Part shown: one piece after another, positions 9,268-16,739 of the stretch | Numbering within the stretch: position 1 is the first letter of the stretch | Layout: every line of letters starts with the position of its first letter | NCBI GenBank assembly: GCA_016463765.1 | Contig: JAEMQS010000011.1 | Span: 24,379-88,378 of the forward strand | Source of the DNA: Solirubrobacteraceae bacterium | GTDB lineage: Bacteria > Actinomycetota > Thermoleophilia > Solirubrobacterales > Solirubrobacteraceae | Reading direction: 5' to 3' | Length of the DNA: 64,000 nucleotides | Position numbers and translations under genes: made by a program | Notes under the pieces: generated by a model | The model's database searches: none | What the model saw: the letters and a program-made list of their open reading frames with translations, nothing else | What the model was told of the DNA's origin: nothing

Positions 9268-10463
9268 GCGGGCCGCTCGCCGGCATCCGGCTCATCGAGA
9301 TCGGCTCACTGCTCGCCGGCCCCTTCGCGGGCCGCCTGGCGGCGGATATGGGCGCCACGGTCGTGAAGATCGAAACGCCCGACCGGCTCGACCCGATGCG
9401 CACCTGGGGCCACGGCACGAAGAACGGCCGCGCGCTGTGGTGGCCGGTGCTGACCCGCAACAAGCACTGCGTGACGCTGAACCTCCGTGACCCCGAGGGG
9501 AAGGAGCTGTTCCTCGAGCTCGTGCGCGAGAGCGACGCGATCATCGAGAACTTCCGCCCCGGCACGCTCGACCGCTGGAACCTGTCGTACGACCGGTTGC
9601 GCGAGGCGAACCCGCGCATCGTCGTCGTCCGCGTCTCGGGCTACGGGCAGACCGGCCCCTACGCCGACCGCCCGGGTTTCGCGTCCGTCGGCGAGGCGAT
9701 GAGCGGCATGCGCCACCTCAACGGCGAGCCCGGCGAGATCCCGCCGCGCATGGGCATCTCGCTGGGCGACTCGCTCGCCGGGATGTACGCGCTCCAGGGC
9801 CTGCTCGCCGCGCTCTATCAGCGTGACGCGCTGGGCGGAGAGGGCCAGGAGGTCGACGTCTCGATCCTCGAGTCGTGCTTCAGCCTGATGGAGAGCATCG
9901 CGCCCGAGTACGACGCGCTCGGCCTCGTGCGTCAACCCACCGGACCGCGGCTCGAGGGCATCGCGCCCTCGAACGTCTACCGCGCCGGGGACGGCAAGCT
10001 CATGGTCATCGCCGCGAACAAGGACACGCTCTTCCGGCGGCTCTGTGAGGCGATGGGCCGCCCGGAGCTGGCCGACGACCCGCGGTACGCCGACCACCAG
10101 GCGCGCGGCGAGCACCAGGACGAGCTCGACGCCGAGGTCGCCGCGTGGGCGGCGCGGCACACCGCCGAGGAGATCGACACGCTGCTCTCACGCTCGGGCG
10201 TCGTCTGCGGGCCGATCGCCACGATCGCCGACGTCTTCCGCGATCCCCAGGTCCGTGCGCGCGAGATGCTCGTCCCTCATGACGATCCCGAGATCGGGAC
10301 GTTCCTCGGGCCGGGCGTGACCCCGCACTTCTCCGCGACCCCGAGCAGCGTCCGCTGGAGCGGGCCGTGGGAGCCGGGTGTCCACAACCCCGAGGTGTTC
10401 GGGAGCCTGCTCGACCGCGACGACGAGACGCTCTCCGACCTGGCCGAGCGGGGGGTCATCTGA
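9264..10463 (+). CDS. CaiB/BaiF family III CoA-transferase
   Basis: This 399-residue protein starts at GTG 9264, overlapping the previous stop in GTGA. Class III CoA-transferases move CoA between carboxylates through an aspartyl-CoA anhydride. The N-terminal block GIRLIEIGSLLAGPFAGRLAADMGATVVKIE, here split by family-typical spacing, and the catalytic Asp in SLGDSLAGMYA (about residue 170) are present. VRVSGYGQTGPYADRPGF is the usual family block. Its place between a ring-cleaving dioxygenase and an HMG-CoA-lyase-like enzyme suggests that it activates a branched or aromatic-derived acid as its CoA ester before lyase cleavage. Confidence 0.9.
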   Translation: MSGPLAGIRLIEIGSLLAGPFAGRLAADMGATVVKIETPDRLDPMRTWGHGTKNGRALWWPVLTRNKHCVTLNLRDPEGKELFLELVRESDAIIENFRPGTLDRWNLSYDRLREANPRIVVVRVSGYGQTGPYADRPGFASVGEAMSGMRHLNGEPGEIPPRMGISLGDSLAGMYALQGLLAALYQRDALGGEGQEVDVSILESCFSLMESIAPEYDALGLVRQPTGPRLEGIAPSNVYRAGDGKLMVIAANKDTLFRRLCEAMGRPELADDPRYADHQARGEHQDELDAEVAAWAARHTAEEIDTLLSRSGVVCGPIATIADVFRDPQVRAREMLVPHDDPEIGTFLGPGVTPHFSATPSSVRWSGPWEPGVHNPEVFGSLLDRDDETLSDLAERGVI

Positions 10464-11401
10464 TGATCGAGATCGTCGAGGTCGGCCCCCGCGACGGGCT
10501 CCAGAACGCACCCCGGACGTTCGCGCCCGCGCTGCGCGCCGAGCTGTGCATGCGGGCCGCGGCGAGCGGGATCCGGCGCGTGGAGGCGGTGAGCTTCGTG
10601 CACCCCGATCGCGTCCCGCAGATGGCCGGGGCCGAAGCGGTGGTCTGCGGGATCGATATCGAGACGCCCATCCTTCCGATCGGCCTCGTGCTCAACGAGC
10701 GCGGCCTCGACCGACTGCTCGACATCGGCATGCACGAGGCGCGCATCGTCGTCGCGGCCTCCGATGCCTTCAGCCGCCGGAACGTCGGCACCTCCACCGA
10801 AGACGCGCTCACGTCGGCGCTCCGCATGATCAGCCGCGTGCGCGAACTCGGAGTCCGCGCCGGCGGCGTCATCGCGACCGCGTTCGGCTGTCCGTTCTCC
10901 GGCGATGTCCCGCTGCGGGACACGCTCGCCGTCGCCGAGAAGCTTGCCGAGGCGGGCGCCGACGAGCTGGTCTTCGCCGACACGATCGGCGTCGCCGCAC
11001 CGCGGGAGATCCGTGACGTGCTCATGGGCGCCAGACCGCTCGGCCTCCCGGTCGGCCTGCACCTCCACAACACGCGCAACACGGGGTACGCGAACGCGGT
11101 GGCGGCCGTCGAGGGTGGTGCCACCTCACTGGACGCGGCGATCGGCGGACTGGGCGGGTGCCCGTTCGCGCCGGGGGCCACCGGCAACGTCGCGACCGAG
11201 GACCTCGTGTACCTGCTCGAGCGGGAGGGGATCACCACCGGCGTGAACCTGGACAGCCTCGTCGAGACCGCACAGTGGCTGCATGAGCAGACCGGCCTGA
11301 CGCTCCCCGGGCAGGTCCACGCCGTCCCCCGGTTCACGGGGAGTCCGGCGGCTGGACGTTCGTCCGACCCGGCGGTGGCTGGTCAGGCTCCGTGCCCATG
11401 A
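10463..11401 (+). CDS. hydroxymethylglutaryl-CoA lyase-like enzyme
   Basis: This 312-residue TIM-barrel lyase of the HMGL-like family cleaves 3-hydroxy-3-methylglutaryl-CoA-type substrates to acetoacetate (or a homologue) and acetyl-CoA. All key features are seen: EVGPRDGLQN near the N-terminus (catalytic Arg-Asp), LHLHNTRN (metal-binding HxH) and GGCPFAPGATGN with the catalytic Cys in the glycine-rich loop. Its ATG shares the last base of the upstream TGA. With the CoA-transferase it forms a classic activate-then-cleave pair. An acetoacetyl-CoA synthetase nearby (13.3 kb) could recapture the acetoacetate, which is inference. The protein could equally act on a non-HMG 3-hydroxyacyl-CoA. Confidence 0.9.
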   Translation: MIEIVEVGPRDGLQNAPRTFAPALRAELCMRAAASGIRRVEAVSFVHPDRVPQMAGAEAVVCGIDIETPILPIGLVLNERGLDRLLDIGMHEARIVVAASDAFSRRNVGTSTEDALTSALRMISRVRELGVRAGGVIATAFGCPFSGDVPLRDTLAVAEKLAEAGADELVFADTIGVAAPREIRDVLMGARPLGLPVGLHLHNTRNTGYANAVAAVEGGATSLDAAIGGLGGCPFAPGATGNVATEDLVYLLEREGITTGVNLDSLVETAQWLHEQTGLTLPGQVHAVPRFTGSPAAGRSSDPAVAGQAPCP

Positions 11402-11418
11402 GGTCGATAGCACGTTGA

Positions 11419-12480
11419 ATGCGTGCAGCGCACCCACCCCACGACTCGGCTGAGGCCGCGCGGCTGCGCATGGTCGAGAACGAAGCGCGCCTGCGGCCGG
11501 TCCTCGGTGTCCTGGCGGTGTTCGGCGCCTTCGCCGCGGCAGCCGCGCTGTTCGTCCTGCCGCCCCGGACGGTCGCGATCGCCGCGTGCGCCGCCGTCGC
11601 GCTGGCCGTCGTCAGCACCTGGACGCAGCGTCGCCTCAGGCGATCGCAGCATCCCACGCGCTGGCTCGTCGCCGAGCACCTCACCGGGACGACAGCACTT
11701 GCCGGGCTCCTCGTGCTGACCGGAGGCCTCGAGAGCCCGCTCGTCGGCCTCATGGCCCTCGCGACCGTGATGGCGGGCGCGCGCTTCGCAGGACGGACGC
11801 TTTGGGCCACCACGGCCGTGAGCGGCGTGCTGCTGTTCGGGGGCTGCCTTATCGCCAATCCGCGGATGCTGCTCGACGAGCCGGCCACGGTGTACCTCTG
11901 GATCGCGACGCTCGTCGGCGTGACCGGGATCGCGACGATCCTGTCGCACTCCGAGCGCGCGGCCCGCGCGGATGCCGTCCTCGATGTCCTGACCGGACTG
12001 CTGAACCGCAAGGCGCTCAGCCGCCGGGCCCTGGAACTGGAGAGCCAGGCCCGCGTGACCGGCCTGCCGGTCAGCGTCGTCGCCTGCGACCTCGACGGCT
12101 TCAAGGCCATCAACGACAGCGCAGGCCACGACGCCGGGGACGCGGCGCTCCAAGACGTCGCGTACGCGATGCGCAAAGCACTGCGCGGTTTCGACCTCAT
12201 CTATCGGGTCGGCGGCGACGAGTTCATCGTCCTGCTCCCGGGCGCGGAGGCCCCCGAGGCGGTCGAGTTGGCCGAGCGACTCCGCGCGGCGGTCGACGAC
12301 CTCGACGGGATCGCCGCGACCGTGACGCTCTCACTCGGTGTTGCGACGCAGACGGACGGGACCTTCCTGCTCAGCGAGATCACCGCCCAGGCCGACGAGG
12401 CGCTCTACGGCGCCAAGCGAGGAGGGCGCAACCGCGTGGTCGTCGCCGGGGACGACCACGCGCTGCACCTCACCGCCTAG
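11419..12480 (+). CDS. membrane-bound diguanylate cyclase (GGDEF)
   Basis: This 353-residue protein has six likely transmembrane helices in its first ~175 residues (a MASE-like sensor region without recognised ligand motifs), a short linker, and a GGDEF domain beginning DVLTGLLNRKAL. The signature GGDEF is intact (about residue 265), and the RxxD inhibitory site (RGFD) lies exactly five residues upstream. It should therefore make cyclic di-GMP from two GTP and be product-inhibited. No EAL domain is present. The ATG at 11419 lacks a clear ribosome site. It follows the lyase by 17 bases but is probably functionally unrelated. Confidence 0.9.
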   Translation: MRAAHPPHDSAEAARLRMVENEARLRPVLGVLAVFGAFAAAAALFVLPPRTVAIAACAAVALAVVSTWTQRRLRRSQHPTRWLVAEHLTGTTALAGLLVLTGGLESPLVGLMALATVMAGARFAGRTLWATTAVSGVLLFGGCLIANPRMLLDEPATVYLWIATLVGVTGIATILSHSERAARADAVLDVLTGLLNRKALSRRALELESQARVTGLPVSVVACDLDGFKAINDSAGHDAGDAALQDVAYAMRKALRGFDLIYRVGGDEFIVLLPGAEAPEAVELAERLRAAVDDLDGIAATVTLSLGVATQTDGTFLLSEITAQADEALYGAKRGGRNRVVVAGDDHALHLTA

Positions 12481-12484
12481 TCCG

Positions 12485-13204
12485 TCAGTTCGAACACGGC
12501 AGACGGTCGTCGACCGTGATCTTCGCGCCGGTGTCGAACGTGAACTGTCCCTGAGACTTCCAGCTGCCGCCGCTGCACTTCGTGATCTCGATCAAGCCGC
12601 GCTTGCGCCCCTTGACGCGGATCGTGCGGCTGACGTTCACCTTGAAGAGGCTGATGCCGACCTTCACGCCCGGTGCCGGCTCCCTGAGGTTCGCCGGAAT
12701 CTGCGTGCTGAGCTTGACGCCGAAGTTGCCGCTCGCCTTGGAGATCGACGCGATGATGTTCGACTGGATGCGGAGCGGGCTGGTGCCCTCGACGAAGAGG
12801 TTCACCCGCGTGCGTCCGCCGTTGACGACCGTGATCTTCAGATCGTCCTGCGTGATGCCACCCGGCGCGACGCCAGCCGCTCGCCCTGTTCCGACGATCG
12901 ATCCGGACGGGCAGTCGTCCGTCGACCTCGCGGCACTGATGGCCCCGCTGTCGCAGGTCGGGAAGAGATGGCCGTTGTACGTGGAGCCGGCCGGGAACAG
13001 CACGGACACGCGATCCAACGAGGGCGGCATCACGCCAGGCGTGGTCTCGCGAGTTCCCGTCGAGAACCCGAGTGCGATTGGTCGCTTGGTCTTGGCCGGT
13101 GTGGCCTGAACATCGAAGTCCTGGACCGGTTCCGCTGCCGCGCCCACAGGGAGTGCGAGCGGCAGGCTCAATGCCGTGACCAGTACGACGGGGGTGAAGC
13201 GCAT
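12485..13204 (-). CDS. secreted protein of unknown function (239 aa)
   Basis: The start is the ATG at 13204 with GAGGAG upstream. A signal peptide (MRFTPVVLVTALSLPLALPVGAAAEP) precedes a beta-rich mature protein. It contains the sentence DDCPSGSIVGTGRA, like a single copy of the module repeated in the protein at 0.6-3.7 kb, and a C-terminal cysteine pair (KCSGG...PCSN). No catalytic motif. It converges with the diguanylate cyclase four bases away. It is divergent from the acetoacetyl-CoA synthetase across a palindrome shared with the other secreted protein. Probably an extracellular structural or binding protein. Confidence 0.7.
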   Translation of the reverse strand: MRFTPVVLVTALSLPLALPVGAAAEPVQDFDVQATPAKTKRPIALGFSTGTRETTPGVMPPSLDRVSVLFPAGSTYNGHLFPTCDSGAISAARSTDDCPSGSIVGTGRAAGVAPGGITQDDLKITVVNGGRTRVNLFVEGTSPLRIQSNIIASISKASGNFGVKLSTQIPANLREPAPGVKVGISLFKVNVSRTIRVKGRKRGLIEITKCSGGSWKSQGQFTFDTGAKITVDDRLPCSN

Positions 13205-13254
13205 ACGTCTCTCCTCGGATTCCGCGATGCCCGCCTCCCCAGCGGGCCCGGTTC

Positions 13255-13280
13255 GTACCGTACCGTACCGTACGGTATGG
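13255..13280. promoter_or_regulatory. tandem GTACC units ending in palindrome TACCGTACGGTA
   Basis: Three GTACC units in tandem run into a perfect 12-base palindrome (13266-13277) followed by TGGA. The site lies in the 106-base gap between the divergent secreted-protein gene and the acetoacetyl-CoA synthetase. It shares the TACC-N4-GGTA-TGGA pattern with 3717-3732. Candidate operator. Confidence 0.45.
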
Positions 13281-13310
13281 AGTCGCCGGGATAGGCTCCA
13301 GGGCACTCCC

Positions 13311-15215
13311 ATGACGACCTCCCTCTGGTCCCCCTCACCCGAGCGTGTCGCCCGCGCCGAGATCACCCGCTTCGCCGCGGACGTGGGCCACGCCGACGCG
13401 AGCTACGAGGACCTGTGGCGCTGGTCGGTGGAGAACCTCGACGCGTTCTGGGGCGAGATCTGGCGCCGCTACGGCGTGCCGGGCGGGTTCGACACGGTGC
13501 TGGCCGACGACCGGATGCCCGGCGCCGTGTGGTTCCCCGACACCGCGGTGAACTACGCCGAGCGGCTGTTCGCCGGCAAGGACGACGACGCGCTCGCCAT
13601 CCAGCAGGCGTCAGAGGTCCGTGACCTCGAGGCGTGGACGTGGGGACGGCTGCGGGCCGAGACGGCCGCGATCCGCGCGGGCCTCGTCGCCCTCGGGGTC
13701 GGCCCGGGCGACCGCGTGGCCGCCTACCTCCCGAACATCGCCGAGACCATCGCGGCGTTTGCGGCCACCGCGTCGCTGGGCGCGATCTGGTCGAGCGCTG
13801 CGCCGGAGTTCGGCGAGCAGGCCGTCATCGACCGCTTCGCCCAGATCGAGCCGAAGGTGCTGCTCGGCGTCGACGGGTACCGCTATGGCGGCAAGGACTT
13901 CACCCGCGACGCGCAGTCCGCGCACATCGCCAAGGGCATCGGCGCCGAGCTCGTGCGCTTCGGCTACCTCGACGGCAGCGGCTGGCCCGCGGGGTTCCTG
14001 CAGGCCGACGCCCCGCTGACCTTCGACCGCGTGCCGTTCGACCACCCGCTGTGGATCCTCTACTCGAGCGGCACGACCGGCCTGCCGAAGCCGATCGTCC
14101 ACGGCCAGGGCGGCATGCTCCTCGAGCACCTCAAGAAGACGTACCTGCACCTCGACGCGCAGGCCGGTGACCGTATCTTCTGGTTCACCACCACCGGTTG
14201 GATGATGTGGAACTTCCTGATGTCGGTGCTCCTCAGCGACGCGTCGATCGTCCTCTACGACGGCAACCCCGCGGGCGAGGTGCTGTGGGACCTCGCCGCC
14301 GACGCGGGCGTCACGACGTTCGGCACCAGCGCGGCGTACCTCAACGCGTGCCTGAAGCAGGGGATCGAGCCCGGCCGCGGGCGTGACCTCTCCGCGCTGA
14401 CCGCCGTCGGCTCGACGGGCTCGCCGCTGTCTCCCGAGGGCTTCCGCTGGGTCTACGAGCACGTCGGCGCCGACACGTGGCTGTTCTCCACCAGCGGCGG
14501 CACCGACGTCTGCACCGCGTTCGTCGGCGGCATCCCGACGCTCCCGGTCTACGAGGGCGAGCTGCAGGGCCGCTGCCTGGGCGCGTCGGTCGAGGCGTGG
14601 AATGAAGCAGGCGAACCGGTGGTCGGTGAGGTCGGCGAGCTCGTCATCACGCGGCCGATGCCGTGCATGCCCGTCGGGTTCTGGGGCGACGAGGACGGGT
14701 CGCGCTACCGCGCCGCGTACTTCGAGATGTTCCCCGGGATCTGGCGGCACGGCGACTGGCTCGAGATCACCGAGCGCGGCACCGCGGTGATCCACGGGCG
14801 CAGCGACTCGACCATCAACCGCGGCGGCGTGCGCATGGGCACCGCGGAGATCTACAGCGCGGTGGGCACGGTCGAGGAGGTCGTTGACAGCCTCGTCGTC
14901 GACGTCCCCCGGGAGGGCGACGAGAGCTGGATGCCGCTGTTCGTCGTGCTGCGTGAGGGCGCGGCGCTCGACGACGAGCTCGTGGCGCGGATCAAGCGCG
15001 CCGTGCGCGAGCAGTGCTCACCACGGCACGTCCCGAGCGAGGTGCTGGAGATCGCCGAGGTGCCCCGCACGCTGAGCGGCAAGGCGCTGGAGATCCCCGT
15101 CAAGCGGATCCTCATGGGCGCGGACCCGGCAGCGACGACGAGCCTCGACGGGATGGCGAACCCGTCGTCGCTGGACTACTTCACGGCGCTCAGAGCTTCG
15201 GCTTCCCGCCCGTGA
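13311..15215 (+). CDS. acetoacetate--CoA ligase
   Basis: This 634-residue adenylate-forming enzyme converts acetoacetate, ATP and CoA to acetoacetyl-CoA. The start MTTSLWSPSPERV at 13311 gives the family's usual length (~650). The phosphate-binding loop SSGTTGLPKPIVHG, the aromatic block FWFTTTGWMMWNF, the GRSDSTINRGGVRMG hinge motif and the C-terminal catalytic lysine in RTLSGKALEIPVK are all present. The GWMMWN and SDSTINRGGVRMG blocks are characteristic of the acetoacetyl-CoA synthetase branch rather than acetyl-CoA synthetase. It probably salvages acetoacetate from leucine or aromatic degradation. Its last 26 bases overlap a protein fragment on the other strand. Confidence 0.92.
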   Translation: MTTSLWSPSPERVARAEITRFAADVGHADASYEDLWRWSVENLDAFWGEIWRRYGVPGGFDTVLADDRMPGAVWFPDTAVNYAERLFAGKDDDALAIQQASEVRDLEAWTWGRLRAETAAIRAGLVALGVGPGDRVAAYLPNIAETIAAFAATASLGAIWSSAAPEFGEQAVIDRFAQIEPKVLLGVDGYRYGGKDFTRDAQSAHIAKGIGAELVRFGYLDGSGWPAGFLQADAPLTFDRVPFDHPLWILYSSGTTGLPKPIVHGQGGMLLEHLKKTYLHLDAQAGDRIFWFTTTGWMMWNFLMSVLLSDASIVLYDGNPAGEVLWDLAADAGVTTFGTSAAYLNACLKQGIEPGRGRDLSALTAVGSTGSPLSPEGFRWVYEHVGADTWLFSTSGGTDVCTAFVGGIPTLPVYEGELQGRCLGASVEAWNEAGEPVVGEVGELVITRPMPCMPVGFWGDEDGSRYRAAYFEMFPGIWRHGDWLEITERGTAVIHGRSDSTINRGGVRMGTAEIYSAVGTVEEVVDSLVVDVPREGDESWMPLFVVLREGAALDDELVARIKRAVREQCSPRHVPSEVLEIAEVPRTLSGKALEIPVKRILMGADPAATTSLDGMANPSSLDYFTALRASASRP

Positions 15216-15504
15216 GCTTGCCGCGGCACGTGCGGTAGGTCCGCGCGCCCTTGATCGTTCGCCCCGTGGCGAGCAGCGCGGTGATGCGGACCTTGAACGT
15301 GCCCTTCGGCAGGCCCCGCAGGTCGACGATCGTCCCCCACGGCGGGCGGCGCAGGATACGGGTCGTCTTCGGCATGCGGACCGAGTACCGGCGGCTGATA
15401 CAGCGCCGGTTGCTCGGCGTCTCCACGACGCCGTTCGGCCCGAACGCGCTGGAGGGGTTCCAATCCGCTGTCCCTGCTGTGTCGACGCGCGCGAGCGCGT
15501 GCGA
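15190..15504 (-). pseudogene. orphan C-terminal Ig-like domain fragment
   Basis: In the same frame as the upstream secreted protein, and directly after its TGA, an open stretch of ~104 codons runs to a stop at 15190. It carries a cysteine-bounded C-terminal Ig-like module: CISRRYSVRM, then VDLRGLPKGTFKVRIT, then RTYRTCRGK. That sentence is common at the C-termini of large secreted Solirubrobacterales proteins, here without the rest of such a protein. The only ATG (15426) lacks a ribosome site. It may be a remnant, or a tail reached if the upstream stop is read through. It overlaps the 3' end of the acetoacetyl-CoA synthetase by 26 bases. Confidence 0.45.
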
Positions 15505-16563
15505 TCAGCGCTTCAGCGTGACCGTGAGCTTCGTCGTCGCCGCAACACCGTCCAGGACGACCACCGCACGCACCTTGGCCTTGCGCTTGCGCCGCAGCAG
15601 GGTGCGCCCCTTCGTCGTGAGCTTCACACGCACTCTCACCTGCTTGCCCGCCTTCCCGGAGAACGTGGCGCGGCCGTAGGTCGTGGTCTTGCCGCCGGAG
15701 CTGACCGGCCCCAGCGTGACGCTGCCGGCGCAGTCGCGCACCTTGCACAGGAGGTCCAGCAGCGCACGCCCTCCGACCACCGATGCCGTCGTGCGGGCCA
15801 GGTCGACGGTGGCACGTCCGCCGGGCGTGGCGTTCGCGGTCGTGGTGAGGTCGGCGCTCATCGTGACCTGCAGCCCGAGCTGCCCGTAGTTCGGCAGCGG
15901 GTTGGGACTGGGGGCCGCAACGCCGCCCGCCGTCGGGCCGGGGAACGCGGCGAAGAAGAAGGCGGCGGCGCCCGACGAGAGGGCGAGCGGAACCGGCACG
16001 TCGGGTGCGAGGACCTCGAGTGCCAGCCAGTCGGTGCCCGCGACGCTGCCTGTGTCGTTGATGTCGGGTGCGGCCTGCGCTCGCACTGGAAGGTTGAGAG
16101 GCACCGTCGTGACGGCGTTGGCCTGAGGGGTGAAGGTCGGGCCGTAGGCCTGCAGGAACGGCGTGCTCGAGCTGGGGTTCGCCGCGTCGCCGGTCTGCTG
16201 GAAGAGCGTGCGGATGACGTTGATGCGCATCGGTCCAGTGGTGTTCCCGACCTTGACACGCGCCGCCGTGACCGTGCCGGTTGCGGGAGCCGCGAGGCCG
16301 AAGGACCCACCCGCGTTGACACCGCCTGAGCTGAACTGACAGGACCCCTGAGCATCCGCGGGCACGGTGTTGCCGAGCAGCGGCAGCCCGAGCAGCACCG
16401 CGTTCCACCAGGTGCCGTCCTTGCAGGCGGTTCCTGGTGTGTTGTTGGCCGGCACCTGCGCCAGGTCGGCCCCGAAGGTCATCGTGGCGGCAGTGGCCGG
16501 GCCGGTGGCCGCCGCGAACATGGCGACCGTCGTCACAGCGACGGCAAAGGGCAGGCGGGACAT
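15505..16563 (-). CDS. secreted protein of unknown function (352 aa)
   Basis: The start is the ATG at 16563, with GAGGT a few bases upstream (a TTG five codons earlier is possible). The signal peptide MSRLPFAVAVTTVAMFAAATGPATAA is followed by an all-beta Thr/Ala/Val-rich domain containing two cysteine pairs (GTAC...GSC near the start, LLCKVRDC near residue 270). The C-terminal segment is Lys/Arg-rich (GKQVRVRVKLTTKGRTLL...KLTVTLKR), a fold common in exported Thermoleophilia proteins. No enzymatic motif is seen. tRNA-Val and the exporter lie upstream on the same strand. Confidence 0.7.
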   Translation of the reverse strand: MSRLPFAVAVTTVAMFAAATGPATAATMTFGADLAQVPANNTPGTACKDGTWWNAVLLGLPLLGNTVPADAQGSCQFSSGGVNAGGSFGLAAPATGTVTAARVKVGNTTGPMRINVIRTLFQQTGDAANPSSSTPFLQAYGPTFTPQANAVTTVPLNLPVRAQAAPDINDTGSVAGTDWLALEVLAPDVPVPLALSSGAAAFFFAAFPGPTAGGVAAPSPNPLPNYGQLGLQVTMSADLTTTANATPGGRATVDLARTTASVVGGRALLDLLCKVRDCAGSVTLGPVSSGGKTTTYGRATFSGKAGKQVRVRVKLTTKGRTLLRRKRKAKVRAVVVLDGVAATTKLTVTLKR

Positions 16564-16666
16564 CGCGACCTCGTTCAACGGCGGCAGGAACGGACCTTGC
16601 GAGTCCGCGCCTCACGGTACACGGGATCGAGTCCCCACGAACGACCGACGATACGGACGAGACGAT

Positions 16667-16739
16667 GGGCGGTCCCGGGATCGAACCGGGGACCTCACGC
16701 TTGTAAGGCGCGCGCTCTGACCAGCTGAGCTAACCGCCC
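16667..16739 (-). tRNA. tRNA-Val(UAC)
   Basis: The complement folds as a standard 73-nt cloverleaf: acceptor GGGCGGT/ACCGCCC, D arm GCTC...GAGC, anticodon loop CTTACAA (anticodon TAC), T arm CCCGG-TTCGATC-CCGGG. CCA is not encoded. Its first ten bases overlap the 3' end of the upstream exporter gene, whose TAG stop is bases 8-10 of the tRNA. Confidence 0.95.
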
